From assembly GCA_012862575.1 (NCBI GenBank), contig BLSF01000065.1:182210-246209 (forward strand): a DNA stretch of 64,000 bases, given 5' to 3'. Position numbers and translations under genes: made by a program. Source of the stretch: Parietichytrium sp. I65-24A (Eukaryota > Sar > Bigyra > Thraustochytrida > Thraustochytriidae). Numbering within the stretch: the stretch's first letter is position 1; the number at the start of each line of letters is the position of its first letter. The notes below the pieces were generated by a model. That model did not search any database and was not told where the DNA came from. It was given only the letters and a program-made list of their open reading frames with translations. Shown here one piece after another: positions 1 to 10,800 of the stretch.

Positions 1-2
1 TG

Positions 3-2474
3 CTGATATCTCGTGTGGTATGCCCCACTTGTGACAACACCTCGGTCACATTTGACCCATATATGGTTCTCCCACTTCCCGTGGAGAACGGGCCGGGAAG
101 ACTTCAGGATGTAGACGTTATTGTGATACCGGAGAAGAGTCCCCTTTGCCGCAAGGTCATCACTGTCTCCGTTCCTGCCTCAAAGCCAGTCTTAAACATC
201 CGAGATCTCGTCGCCGAAGCGACGGGATTTGAGCACCAGGGATTTCTGCTTGCTGAAGTTAGCCAGGGGAAAATTATTCGCTTAGTGCAAGACTCACACA
301 TCGTCAGCGCTCTAAATAACGAGACCCGAATCTACGCACTGGAGAACAGTCGCGCAGAGGAGCACCTCGAACTCTTTCACGGTGAGTTCATTCGCTGGGA
401 TCGCCCCCTGCTGGAGCATTCGGACGGTAAGCTTTTTGCCACCGACAACTTTTTATCCCCGAAGATCAAGCTTGCTGACTCTGACGCCAACAGAGCCGTC
501 CGAATAGAAGAGGATAGCAGTGGGTTTACCGAAATTTCGTTTCTGCCCCGCACAGAGTCTCTCTCCGTGGCGCCACCGGATCTACTCGACAGGTGTCCAT
601 TCCATCCCGGGCAGGTGTGGCTCGGCAGTCTTGAGCAGCGACAATACCCTTACGCTCGTCACACTGCGCGGTTTGAGGTTGCCCACGTCGTGCCTTCCGG
701 GGACCTCTTTACGTTGATTTTCATCCTAGATGTGCATCGTCCTCAACCGATATACCGGGCAGGGAATCCTGTTTCCGTGGACCAGGAATCGCGCGTCTTG
801 GTGGGACACTACGTCCCAGCCGAGTTCGGGCAGAGCTCGCCTCGGGGTAGTAGCGAAAAGATGGCCTTCAAGAGCGCCTCGGGCTCCTCGCTCTCATCTT
901 CGGGTTCCGGACGCAATTCGAGCCAATCCTCTCGCCGATCGGCAGGTACTAAGCGGGCCTCGTTCTCCAAATTGAGCCCTCGCAATATAACAAAGACTCT
1001 CTTCAATAAAATTGGGAGAAAAGGCTCTGAACCTGGTGTGTCGCCTACTTCGGCGAGCTCCGATCCTGGCCCAGCGAACGGCAGGCAAGATTCTGTCGTC
1101 GAGCAAGTTTCCGAAGTCGAGTCTCTTACTACCCACAGCAGCAACAGCAGCGGCAGAAATAGCGACGCGCAACCGAGTTCCCCACAAGGAGCTGTCAGGT
1201 CTGGCTCCGACCGCTTTGACATTGGCCGCGTGAGCCTCGAATCCTGCGACTGGAAAATCGTTCAGTCCACCGACTCTTATGTTAAGATGGCGCCCAGCAT
1301 TCGATGCGCTGGATCCGTTGGCGGTCAAGGCAAGGTCTTTTCTGGTAAGGTTATGTTTGGAAATGGTGGGTACAGCTCGGGCCACTTGGACTTCTATTTG
1401 CGTCTCGCGCCTGCAACACAAATTGAGCAGGCGAATGACCCGGACTTGATCACTGCGGTCGATCGCAAGCTTGCACTGCATCCAGTGCGTGCGATTCGAT
1501 TCGTCAACAAATTGGGACACTCAGGCGCGCGCTCCCGCTCAAAATCCACCTACGGCATCGGAGAGGAGTTTTCTCTAGACCCGAATTTCATAATGGCAGG
1601 CGATGGAGTTACTTGCGGAGAACTTCACAAGAAAGTAGTCGATTACTTCACCGGTTCGTATAACGACGCCATCTCGTCGGTACCGGCCGACAGGGTAAAG
1701 GAGTTTGATCTGCCTGATCACGTTGAAGCTTCGGAAGTTGCAGACTTTTTCCAAATTCAGCGCGCAGGCAAAAATTACACTTTGGAGCCTCGCCGCGGTG
1801 ATGAGTTGGCTGGCTCAGATGTGGAGATGGACAGTAAGCAGCCCTTTATCGCGCGGTCGCAGAGCAAGCAGTCCTTTTTCAGAGTTGTAATTACTTGGGA
1901 TCCAGACTGCCCAATCGTACGCATATTCGCTGCGCTAAAGCTCCCAGACTACAAGTTCCGGTCCGGTCCGGGGCTTGGCGTGTACGACTGCCTCGATATG
2001 TTTTGCAAGGAAGAAGTACTATCCGAGATGGACAGTTGGTACTGCAACAAATGCAAGGAGCACCGCGAGGCAGTCAAAACGCTCCAAGTGTGGAGTTTCC
2101 CTGCGGTGCTCATTCTGCACCTGAAACGCTTCAGCCAGGAGGCTGGCCAGTTTACGAATAAAGTCGACCACCTCGTGGAGTTTCCCTTGGAGGGACTGGA
2201 CCTCCGCAAGTACTCGCTGGACCCAGAGTCCAAGGAGGCTTCCATGTATGATTTGTGCGCGGTTTCGAACCATTACGGTGGGCTGGGGTCGGGCCATTAC
2301 ACTGCCTACGCTCGCAATGAAAAGGACGGCAGATGGTACGAATTCGATGACGAGACTGTGATCATCGTCCAAAATCTGGCTCAAATTTGCAGCCAGACGG
2401 CGTACGTCCTTTTCTACCTACGCCGCGACTTGCGGCCATCTTCCTGGCCGCTGGACGCACCCGCTTCCTCTTAA
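3..2474 (+). CDS. Ubiquitin-specific protease (USP/UCH C19), 5' end outside window
   Basis: A cysteine protease that removes ubiquitin from proteins, of the USP4/11/15-like layout. The frame is open from base 3, so the start codon and the catalytic Cys box lie upstream of the window. Seen here: a CPTC zinc-ribbon half followed by a FDPYMVLPLP stretch typical of the USP fingers region, a ubiquitin-like insertion of roughly 100 residues, a long Ser-rich insert (about 840-1200), the second zinc half CNKC (about 2045), the HLKRF strand (2119), the His box GSGHYTAYA (about 2287-2313) with the catalytic His, and FDDETV (about 2344) with the supporting Asp. It ends in TAA at 2472-2474. No intron is needed across 2.4 kb. 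The split catalytic domain with large inserts fits the multidomain USP subfamily. The exact orthologue cannot be assigned without the N-terminus. Confidence 0.93.
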   Translation: MISRVVCPTCDNTSVTFDPYMVLPLPVENGPGRLQDVDVIVIPEKSPLCRKVITVSVPASKPVLNIRDLVAEATGFEHQGFLLAEVSQGKIIRLVQDSHIVSALNNETRIYALENSRAEEHLELFHGEFIRWDRPLLEHSDGKLFATDNFLSPKIKLADSDANRAVRIEEDSSGFTEISFLPRTESLSVAPPDLLDRCPFHPGQVWLGSLEQRQYPYARHTARFEVAHVVPSGDLFTLIFILDVHRPQPIYRAGNPVSVDQESRVLVGHYVPAEFGQSSPRGSSEKMAFKSASGSSLSSSGSGRNSSQSSRRSAGTKRASFSKLSPRNITKTLFNKIGRKGSEPGVSPTSASSDPGPANGRQDSVVEQVSEVESLTTHSSNSSGRNSDAQPSSPQGAVRSGSDRFDIGRVSLESCDWKIVQSTDSYVKMAPSIRCAGSVGGQGKVFSGKVMFGNGGYSSGHLDFYLRLAPATQIEQANDPDLITAVDRKLALHPVRAIRFVNKLGHSGARSRSKSTYGIGEEFSLDPNFIMAGDGVTCGELHKKVVDYFTGSYNDAISSVPADRVKEFDLPDHVEASEVADFFQIQRAGKNYTLEPRRGDELAGSDVEMDSKQPFIARSQSKQSFFRVVITWDPDCPIVRIFAALKLPDYKFRSGPGLGVYDCLDMFCKEEVLSEMDSWYCNKCKEHREAVKTLQVWSFPAVLILHLKRFSQEAGQFTNKVDHLVEFPLEGLDLRKYSLDPESKEASMYDLCAVSNHYGGLGSGHYTAYARNEKDGRWYEFDDETVIIVQNLAQICSQTAYVLFYLRRDLRPSSWPLDAPASS

Positions 2475-2920
2475 CCTTTCGTCTCATCGATAACGCGCAT
2501 CATGCGTGTGTATGTATGTGTGTTGAATGTGTTTCTTTTCAGTGTCAATCGATTGTTGAATTTGATATCCTCTCCTTTCCGGTACGAGAGTACTGTCCCC
2601 TGCCATTTCTTCTTCTAAAATTTATCTTCAAGAACATGCTCCCTGTCCGCCATGTAAGCTCCGTCGCTTCTCTTGTCTCCTTCCCTCCACCACGTCCCGT
2701 TCCCTCAGGGTCCGCCGTCATCGTTGTCATCACCAATGTCACCATCATCGTCATCATTTCACTCTGTTGCAATCCAATGCAATACTGTGACAAGCCCATC
2801 ATCAACCGTCCTCAGTCACTCACTCATCATGATCGCCTCTAGTTCATTGACTGCCTGTGTTGAAATCATCATAATTCATCAAATCAATCAATGTTGATCA
2901 ATACTATCCATCCAATCACT

Positions 2921-2986
2921 CATCCATCATCCATCATCCATCATCCATCATCCATCATCCATCATCCATCATCCATCATCCATCAT
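2921..2986. repeat. 7-bp tandem repeat (CATCCAT)n
   Basis: About nine nearly perfect copies of a 7-base unit. It lies roughly 160-220 bases upstream of the Sm-like gene start. A period of seven is not compatible with a coding repeat. Confidence 0.95.
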
Positions 2987-3017
2987 ACCGCCTATGTGAT
3001 CTGAGCAAAGTGCGTGG

Positions 3018-3079
3018 GCTCAGGTTGCTCAGGTTGCTCAGGTTGCTCAGGTTGCTCAGGTTGCTCAGGTTGCTCAGGT
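3018..3079. repeat. 9-bp tandem repeat (GCTCAGGTT)n
   Basis: Seven units of GCTCAGGTT, the last with one change. It ends 64 bases before the start codon of the Sm-like gene, so it lies in its promoter or leader. The array is open in some frames, but the predicted Gly-Cys-Ser repeat shows no sign of being a protein. Confidence 0.95.
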
Positions 3080-3143
3080 AGCGGTGAAGAAGTGTGCATG
3101 CCATTGTGTAGAATAGTGCATGTGTTGAGGCGGAGAGAGAGAC

Positions 3144-3503
3144 ATGTCGTGGCGTTCGCTGGGCAGTCTTCTGGAGGCGCTGCAAGGGGAGGTGGTCCGC
3201 GTGGAGCTCAAGGACGGTCTGGAGCTGACCGGTGTTCTGGACAGCGTGCAGGTGTCGGATATGACAATGCTGCTGGGTAACGCGTCGCAAAAGTGGCTTG
3301 AAGGCCCTCGCAAAGGGCACTGCGGGCCGGGTCTGCAGCTAGTGATGGTGGCAGGCGCGAGAGTGCGATACGTGGCGCTGCCAGATGGCATGAACGTGGA
3401 CGCGGAGTTAAGGGCGTGGGCCAAGCGCAAGGAGAGGGCCGAGTTCAAGAGGAGGTATATCGTGGACAGGCCCAAGAGGGAGCGCGACGGGGGCGATGCG
3501 TGA
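3144..3503 (+). CDS. Sm/LSm-domain protein, LSM10/SmD1-like
   Basis: A 119-residue RNA-binding Sm-fold protein. The Sm1 motif runs over about residues 5-45, with the pattern VVRVELKDG, then a Gly before a strand, then DMTMLLGNA. The Sm2 motif is ARVRYVALPDGMN near residue 75. The tail is basic and charged. The Sm2 line with its LPD(G/D) end resembles LSM10 of the U7 snRNP and also SmD1, which is its spliceosomal paralogue. LSM10 acts in histone mRNA 3'-end processing and SmD1 in the spliceosomal ring. The sequence does not settle which. The start is an ATG preceded by a GA tract. There are no introns. The protein lacks the RG-rich tail usual for SmD1, which favours an LSm role, but weakly. 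Confidence 0.8.
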   Translation: MSWRSLGSLLEALQGEVVRVELKDGLELTGVLDSVQVSDMTMLLGNASQKWLEGPRKGHCGPGLQLVMVAGARVRYVALPDGMNVDAELRAWAKRKERAEFKRRYIVDRPKRERDGGDA

Positions 3504-4547
3504 TCGATCGTTGGATTGATCATTGATCATCGGCGGAGGCTGGCTTCTGCACGATTGCCACGAGCTAGAGAGGCTTAAATTTCATTGAGCTTCTCGTGCT
3601 TGCTGGCATACACCTTGCCTCATGTCTTGGAATAATCTTTAAAAGACTGCCGGCGAAGGAGCATCAGCGATCGCTCGGACGTTGGAAAAGAACGTCGCGC
3701 TGACTGTGCTGGTGTCCGTGTGTTTGTAATACAGCTTTGCGAACACGTTCAAGTCTTCACTAGATCTTCTCTTTCTTGATGACAGCAGGCAAATTACTCT
3801 CACCCCTCCGGAAATAGTCTGAACCAAAATGGGAGGAGAATTGGAAGAGCGATTGCTCGTGCGCTGGTTCCGACTTCCTTGAAGAGTGCATGACTATCTC
3901 CGGCTCCGTGGGCGTGGGGAGCCCCTCCTTGGACCCTTCTCACAATATGTTGTTTAGCTTGGTTTCCACTTTGACGGACTTGCAGACGAATTCGCATCAG
4001 CAATCGGTTACGTTGGAAAAGAGCACTTGCAGTAGGTGTGACGTTTACGCCGGATTCGGGAGGTGATTTTTAGTTCGCCATTCTAAAAAAACGTTTCTGA
4101 TTTTTTTATTGACATGTTTGAAGCCACAATTTTTCATACCATGGACCATATTGGTGGGCTGAGAACTGCGCTTTGTAAGCAAGGAGAAAACATGGACTGA
4201 AGGCTAAGTATCTATTCATTCCCACTCACGGTTCCATACTTCTGGTCATCTCTTCAACTCGAAGAGCGTGATCAGGAAAAGAGTAGAATGCAAAACTTTC
4301 TGAGAAAGAAGATCGCGAAAGTGAAGTGCAGAATTCACAGTCAGAACAGTCAGAAAATTTGATCAACTGTAAGTATCGGTTAGCTAGCTAGAGTACTGTA
4401 AATCCACGAAAACGAAAATAGTAAGGAAACTTCTCAGCAAACTATCTTGTCGCTGGGGAAGGAGCAGAGTGGAAAGAGTGGAAAGAGTGGAAAAAAAGAG
4501 TGGAAAGTTGCCAAGTTGAAGATAGCGAAAGCAACGTTTGAAGAGAG
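3504..4547. other. Intergenic, no gene seen
   Basis: About 1 kb between the Sm-like and phosphatase genes. It is AT-richer than the flanking coding DNA. Only short chance frames are present. A 9-bp repeat lies near its end. Confidence 0.65.
4468..4507. repeat. 9-bp tandem repeat (AGTGGAAAG)n
   Basis: Three consecutive copies of a 9-base unit, an A-rich spacer, then a further partial copy. It ends about 40 bases upstream of the ATG at 4548. Confidence 0.85.
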
Positions 4548-5591
4548 ATGCGGTGGACGACGAGAATGCGGACTGTGTTGGGGCTGCTGCTTGCGATATG
4601 GGCATATCCTGCGAGGTCACGGCTGGCGGAAACTGGGCTGGCTTTGAAGGAGAAGCGAGGCTTCCATGAGACGGCGATCAAGGAAGATGATGGGCTCAAA
4701 GTGGTGACATACAATGTGTGGAACTTCAATGACGGCCCGGAGTGGGATGCGCGGAGCGAAATGATCGCTCGAGCGCTACGCGAGGAAGCCCCGGATGTCA
4801 TTGCGTTCAACGAGCTGCGACGAAGCATTGTTGATGGGAATACGACCTGCATGTTTGAAAGAATGTCGACGCTCCTTCCGGGCTACAGCGGCGCTTATGC
4901 TGTCGGCATGAAGTATGTGGACCAGCAAGTTGAGGAAGGAATTGGATTTCTCACAAGATTGCCGTTTGGGAAAATTGTCCACAAGCACCTCAGGCACGAT
5001 TACGAACGTCCTCAGGACGGGAATCGCAGACTTGTCATGCACATCCCCCTTTTGCGCAGCACAGACCAAACGACACCATTCGTTCACTTGATTCTCACAC
5101 ATTGGAGCTACGCGCTCTATGACCAGCACTTCAACGCCAAGAACACGCTCCACTTTCTCCGGGAGCAAAACCTCCGAGCAGAGGACCCTATCATTTTGAT
5201 GGGGGACTTCAATGTTGCGGACTCGTCCCAGGAAGCCAACGAGCCGTTGCTCACCTTGGAAAACTCATCTTACGCATTCATTGATAGCTTGGTTGCTTCG
5301 AGCCAATCCGTGGCCGACGAGAACCTCACGTTTTGCAATTGTAAGTACAATACTAGTTGCAAGCTTTCCTGTCGCCCGGATAGAATTCTTTCGACTACGG
5401 CTATTCGTTTTAAGAGCTCGCACGTCGGTGGAAAGCATTCAGTTGGAGAGCTCTGTCCTTCAGATCACCGTTACGTAAGCGCGTCAGTGATTGTAAGTAG
5501 TAAAGCCAGCCAGATACAGCTGCAGGCAGCGGTTCTGGGCACCACCCAGCAAATTCTCGATCAAAGCCTGGAGAATCTGACGCTCGCGTGA
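4548..5591 (+). CDS. Secreted endonuclease/exonuclease/phosphatase-family protein
   Basis: A 347-residue metal-dependent phosphoesterase of the EEP superfamily (DNase I/sphingomyelinase/inositol phosphatase fold). The first 25 or so residues form a signal peptide (basic start, then LGLLLAIWAY). Family motifs appear in order: VVTYNVWNF with Asn56, VIAFNEL with Glu89 as metal ligand, LILTHWS with His185, LMGDFNV with Asp220 and Asn222, then PSDHRYV with Asp306 and His307, the catalytic Asp-His pair. An intervening CRPDRIL matches the R-DRI strand. Cys pairs near residues 263-275 fit an extracellular protein. The substrate is not readable: nucleic acid, a phospholipid head group and a phosphoinositide are all possible. 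The start is an ATG directly after a GA-rich leader and there are no introns. Confidence 0.88.
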   Translation: MRWTTRMRTVLGLLLAIWAYPARSRLAETGLALKEKRGFHETAIKEDDGLKVVTYNVWNFNDGPEWDARSEMIARALREEAPDVIAFNELRRSIVDGNTTCMFERMSTLLPGYSGAYAVGMKYVDQQVEEGIGFLTRLPFGKIVHKHLRHDYERPQDGNRRLVMHIPLLRSTDQTTPFVHLILTHWSYALYDQHFNAKNTLHFLREQNLRAEDPIILMGDFNVADSSQEANEPLLTLENSSYAFIDSLVASSQSVADENLTFCNCKYNTSCKLSCRPDRILSTTAIRFKSSHVGGKHSVGELCPSDHRYVSASVIVSSKASQIQLQAAVLGTTQQILDQSLENLTLA

Positions 5592-6590
5592 AACGGAAGA
5601 TGCAAAGGAGAGGGCTTAGGCTCGATTCTCCCGAGAGCATTCCGCGGAAATTTCAGTTCCTCAAGCTCACTTAAGAAAGCTGACTTGGCGACACGGAGAA
5701 CGTCATCGCCGGTTCCAGCTGCCTGCGCAAGCAAAGCAAAGCGCACCTGGCAGCGAGCACATTCATCTTCGATGCCGTCACTCTGTCGCAGCGACACTTC
5801 TTTCAGGTGCGACATTGGACGGCCGGCGCAAATCAATTCGCCGGAGATACTTTAACTACTTGCAGAGTTGGAGAATCGTTCAGAGCGTGAAGATCATTTG
5901 AAGTAAGAGCAAAACACAGTAAAATATCCATTAGGGAAGCACTAGTCACCGTCAAAATCAATCAAAATCAGCTTAAGACCGGTCCCATCTGCCAACTACA
6001 TCTCTTCGTCGAATCAGACCCTCCGCTATTGACGATCGACGTCGCCAGCACATTGTCCCCCGCCACGCGCGAAGCCAGTTTCACTTACCACCTACATCGC
6101 CTTCCTGCACAAAGCGCGAACCGACCGGGTCAAGACCCTCACATCACAGCCTAAATCAATTCAAGCCGCCACGATCAGAGTCAAGGTCGTCGTCATCGTC
6201 AAGCTCAACCATGACGACTATCATCAAGCTCAAGTGCATGCTCATGGCCATGGTCACAATCAACACGGCAGAGCTCCAAACTGTTCCCAAGTACTGGTAA
6301 TCGCGCACTTTGCCTTTCGCTCTCACGTTCGCTTTCCCTTTGACCACTTTGACTATTTTGACGTCCACGTTGGTCAACGCGCCACTAAAGCCCATTCGCA
6401 CACCTCTTGCAAGCAAGCAAGCTAAGCAAACAAGCAAGCACCCCGTTTCAATTGAAAACGATTGAATGAAATGAACATGCAATTGAAATCAAAATCAAAA
6501 TCAAAATCCACACTCCAACTCCAACTACTCCAACACTCGCTCGACCGACCCTTCTCGACGCACATCATCATGATGATATATGATGATCCC

Positions 6591-6626
6591 ATCAATCCCA
6601 TCAATCCCATCAATCCCATCAATCCA
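6591..6626. repeat. 9-bp tandem repeat (ATCAATCCC)n
   Basis: Four units, the last with one change, ending 61 bases before the lipase start codon. Confidence 0.93.
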
Positions 6627-6658
6627 TCCGCCCGGAAAGCAAACAAACTAACCAAGTA

Positions 6659-6686
6659 AGAGAGAGAAAGAGAGAGAAAGAGAGAC
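6659..6686. repeat. GA-rich leader tract at lipase start
   Basis: An AGAGAGAAAG-type purine tract runs directly into the ATG at 6687. Similar purine tracts precede the two upstream genes on the same strand. Confidence 0.85.
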
Positions 6687-7829
6687 ATGCGCAGCGTTTT
6701 GCTCTTCGCGGCGCTGCTGCTGCTTGTCCACGGCCAGCGTGCATCGAATGTTTCGGTAACAGAACAAATTGTTCACCGCAGCTTCGAGCTGGTAGGGTGG
6801 CGCGAGGCTGTGCACGCGGTGCGAGAGGGCTCTCTGGAGCCAGGGAAGGAGATCTTGGAGCGGATTGCGGAGGCCTGCGCGGCGTCGTACACGGGAGATT
6901 ATGGAGAGAATGGACGAGCAGAGGAACGCGACGAGGGCCGACGTGAGCATTTTGGGCCCGAGGAGATGGCTGCGCACGGCCACGGCTTGACAATGTTGGA
7001 GTCCCGAACTCGGCCAGTGCTGGAGGAGATAGACGAGCTGGAGGCGCTGGTGCCAGCCGGAAAGGCGCTCGATGGCAAGGCGATTAGGGGCTTTTCTGTG
7101 CTTCAACTCCGAGATCCGAAAGACAGCCTTCATGCAGTGTCGTACCTCGGGAACGGGAACAGAGTCATGATTGCGTTTAGGGGGACCACGAGCCTCGCAG
7201 ATCTTTGCGCTGACTCCCGTCTATTCGAAACTGGGAGCGATGTGCAACGCCGTCGAAAGCGAATTGATCCGTGGGGGTGGGAGTGCCGAAAGTTCTCCTC
7301 CTATGCTCTGGACTACGTTGCAAGAGCTGAGGACTTTGTCGCACAAAGCCTTGCAGCTGCGAGGAACGCCGGCGCGAGTGGCTTGCTGGACGTTCTGTTC
7401 ACTGGGCATAGTATGGGATGCAGTTTAGCACAACTCATGACTTACAAGTTTAATGCAGCGACAACGGAAGCCTACACGGCAACATTTTCGGGGATTTGCT
7501 TTGCTCCAGCGGGTGTCGCGGAACTCATGAAAAGGGACAATGTTACAACGTCGGAGGACGGTAGCTTCGTTTGGCTTGCCAACCCGTACGATCCTGTCGT
7601 CACCTCGTCGATGGACAGTCAGATTGGCCCGTCATGCTCCCTGCAGGACTGCTCTGAGCCACTCGCGTGCAAGTTTTGCTCAAGCGATCAGCCTCAAAAG
7701 TCGCGTCTGGGTGCCAAGAGCAAATCCTCCACGTCCCTCGCATGTCTCTTATGCTTTGAGCATACGCACCTGTTCATCAACTACGTGAACAATTTGAAAG
7801 CCATGCGACATCCACCGAAGTGCACCTGA
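6687..7829 (+). CDS. Secreted class 3 lipase (alpha/beta hydrolase)
   Basis: A 380-residue triacylglycerol lipase-type esterase. Residues 1-17 form a signal peptide (MRSVLLFAALLLLVHG). The alpha/beta-hydrolase core starts near residue 140, with the oxyanion strand VMIAFRGTTSLAD (160-172). The nucleophile elbow is GHSMG with Ser242, matching GxSxG. The catalytic Asp is probably Asp302 in NPYDPV, which is typical of lipase class 3, and the His is His359 or His361 in the HTHLF segment. Cys-rich C-terminal loops (about 317-356) suggest disulfides outside the cytosol. It could act on storage lipid, membrane galactolipid or phospholipid. The sequence does not say which. No introns. Confidence 0.9.
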   Translation: MRSVLLFAALLLLVHGQRASNVSVTEQIVHRSFELVGWREAVHAVREGSLEPGKEILERIAEACAASYTGDYGENGRAEERDEGRREHFGPEEMAAHGHGLTMLESRTRPVLEEIDELEALVPAGKALDGKAIRGFSVLQLRDPKDSLHAVSYLGNGNRVMIAFRGTTSLADLCADSRLFETGSDVQRRRKRIDPWGWECRKFSSYALDYVARAEDFVAQSLAAARNAGASGLLDVLFTGHSMGCSLAQLMTYKFNAATTEAYTATFSGICFAPAGVAELMKRDNVTTSEDGSFVWLANPYDPVVTSSMDSQIGPSCSLQDCSEPLACKFCSSDQPQKSRLGAKSKSSTSLACLLCFEHTHLFINYVNNLKAMRHPPKCT

Positions 7830-10800
7830 GCCAAAGCGGGGACACACGGACAGCGAGCGTGTGGAACATTACACCAACTGATTGTCAACTGAGCACACCA
7901 AGTTTAATTAATTCTTCCACACCGAGTCGGGCACTGTGATGTTCTCCTCATCACTTGGGGTCCTGAGTTCAGAAGGCTCGTTGTCGAATTAATTATATCA
8001 AGATACTGCATTTCTTTAAAACAAGCTTTCGGGGCTCTTGGACGGGTAGGATCTGCAGCCTCGATAAGCATTCGGAAGATTGCCTTTTTGGTCACGAGGG
8101 AAAAAGAATCTTAATGATGGTAAAAAGAAGAAATACTGTGACATTATTTACAAACACTACATAATCATCAAACGTCACACACGACAAATGTACAAGGGTG
8201 GGGCGCGAAAACCTAAAAATCTGTACGACAACAACAACGTCGAAAATCGTGATCGTCAGCAAAAAAGATTCGAGAGAACAAAAACACATCCGTGCGCTCG
8301 AAAGGGGGTAGTGTGCGGGCAAGATTGAGCGATAACAGATCCTCCGTACCGCCCACCCATTTTTTGCCCATTGTTTTGCGCTGCTTTGACACCCACGATC
8401 ACAGGAGAAAAAAAAATTCAACCGCAGGGCTTTTTATATCAGCGGTGGTGGCATCGCAACGAAGCGAGCAAGAGACCTTTCGAAGTGTTCTTTGTCGTGA
8501 AGGGCGCAGGTATTTCCGATTTATCGGCGCACACAGCCATAAAGCTTCAGCAATCTCATGTAGAAATCTCATTTAGCCCTTTTGGGTCTATCTGAAGGTG
8601 TCCTAAGGATTTCGATACACATCAGCAGCGTTTATGGAAGGAACGGAATCAATCACGGATACCCCACACACACAAGCACAAACGGAACAACAGCCACGAG
8701 TCCTCTCGTGAACCAACAAAATGATGCCTCTGTATAGCGTCGTTTGGAAACTTCATAGGCTTGCCCACGGTTCGATCCGGTAACTAGCCGGCCGGTGACA
8801 GCAATTCAGAAGCCAAGCGTCAACAATTTCATCATAGGCAGTGGGAACCCTGGCTATGCGAATATTTTCTCCCCTTGTCCTCTTTCGGCTGCACAGATGA
8901 ATGATTTACAACTCCTTTTCAACGTACCGTACTTGTTTGCAAGCAGCGATTTAGCTCTCAACACCATCAGACATGAATCCTAATTCTGTAACACACATTT
9001 CAATCCCGGATATTAGTGCCCGATCGTCTACATTTCAAGGAACGATCCCTCCGAGAATGAAGCGTGATTGATCGAGTTGACTGGTTGATCGATTGAGAAA
9101 AACTGCCGAAGGGATATCCTATCTCTACCTCCCGACTCTCTTTCTACCGAGCTGACAGAATCAGCTATTGGATTAAATTTGTCCTTCAGGATTTAAATCG
9201 GAAACACGGACCAATAAAACATCACTTTCAACCCGGTAGTCAAGAGAGAGAAAGACAAAGCTCGCTCGTCCAGCCTCCTCGCCATCGCAACACCTCAGAC
9301 GTTGTTGTGTCGACATTGTTTATTCCAGTATACGCTTGTCAATATCTTGTCGTCACAGGTGTCAAGCAGGAGAGCGACCGGCCCGGCCAGAGGAGGAGGA
9401 TGCAAGGGCGAGGACAGCATACATTCGGTTGGCGCAACTTGTCGGCCAAGCCAAGCCAAGCGATCGTTGGACAAAGATTGCAACATCTTCTCCCTCTGAA
9501 AGCTCCTGCGTCAAACCAGTCAACCATCACCACCACGACTTCCCTTTCCCCCCTCTCATCTCCATCCTTGCGAATGTAGGAACGGACAAATGGATACTAC
9601 CACGGCCCACCACGGCGGAACCAAGCGGGTTTTCTCGCCGGTGGCGCGGGTCAACAAAGGTCCAGTCACTCTTGCACGGATTGATTGAGAAGCATTGCGC
9701 CCACCCGCATCCATATCACGCAGGCAACGGTGCTTAGGTTTGTGCGTCCTTCCACGAGCCCCGAATACTCATCCGGCAACCTACCTGTCTGTCTGTCTAT
9801 CTAATCCATTTGTGTGCCAGTGAATCATCACTGCACCAGGCTTTCCAGCCTAACGAAAGTGGACCCGTTCCACAGATGAATGAATGAATGGATGGATGGA
9901 TGGATGAAAGAGTGAACGAATGAATGCATAGCTATTTGCCTGTGAACAAACGACTGACTGACTGTGAATGAACGAAACGAAACGCACCGACAACGCGCAG
10001 AGCAGAGCAGCTCAGCTCAGCTCATCCAATCCATGCACAAGCAGTGGGTTGCGTGCCTGCCAGATTAAACAGCGCGCATCCACATCGCGACCGATGCACC
10101 AGCCAGTCCGCAGCTCAACCTCGTTCACCACTGTCCATTCATCCACTCATCCACTCATCCATCAGTGATTGGGGTCTGCTGCAGGGAGGCTGCGACCTGT
10201 ATACATCTGTGTACATCTGTACACAGCAATAAGCAAGAATACAACACTGTGAGGACTGTCACGGTGAGGTGGCTCACCATGAGCTGTGTACTTGTAATTA
10301 CAACTTGGCATAACTTGGCTCTCGTCTGGGCCATCGATTATGGGAGTCTTGGACGCAGCATAGCGCTCAGGTAAGCTCGCCGAGGGATGCCAAAGGGCCC
10401 GATTGGTTGGTCAGTGGGTGGACTCTTGGTTTCCATGGTAGAGTATTGTTTGTTTGATTGTTTGTTTTGTTGTTTGGTGTTATTCATTCATCGTTTTGAT
10501 TGAACGGCTGTCAGTCAATCCAGTCAAGCCAGTGAGCGGGCTGAGCCATCAATCTCTTGTGGCCGAGGACTTTTAAACATTCTCTGAACATAACTGCGAA
10601 TTCTCGTCCAAGTCTGACCGTGGAGACGAGCACTGGTACTCGAGTACATTGGCTGTGAAGGCTTCTTCTTCCTCTTCTTCGTTTGCTGTTTGCTGATTTT
10701 GCTGATTGTTGTTTGTTTTGCAGTTTTGATTGAACAACAGTCTATCATCCATTGCATTGTGAAAATCGGAAGAAGATAAGTTTCTGAGAATTTAGAATTT

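Larger units (their letters stand above)
2475..3143. other. Intergenic, repeat-bearing
   Basis: This is the 3' flank of the protease gene and the 5' flank of the Sm-like gene. It holds two tandem arrays, listed separately, and no supportable gene. A GA-rich tract (3131-3142) sits directly before the next start codon. Confidence 0.7.
5592..6686. other. Intergenic, repeat-rich near its 3' end
   Basis: No convincing gene. A minus-strand frame of about 84 codons from an ATG at 5815 overlaps the end of the phosphatase gene. Its composition is protein-like but I recognise no family, so it is not called. The last 100 bases hold a 9-bp array and a GA tract before the lipase start. Confidence 0.6.

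Noticed and set aside
3014-3280. + strand frame encoding Gly-Cys-Ser repeats
   Set aside because: It arises from the 9-bp array and overlaps the Sm-like gene in another frame.
8760-8790. GGTTCGATCC resembling a tRNA B box
   Set aside because: The surrounding bases do not form a T-stem or a cloverleaf, and no A box lies at the right distance.
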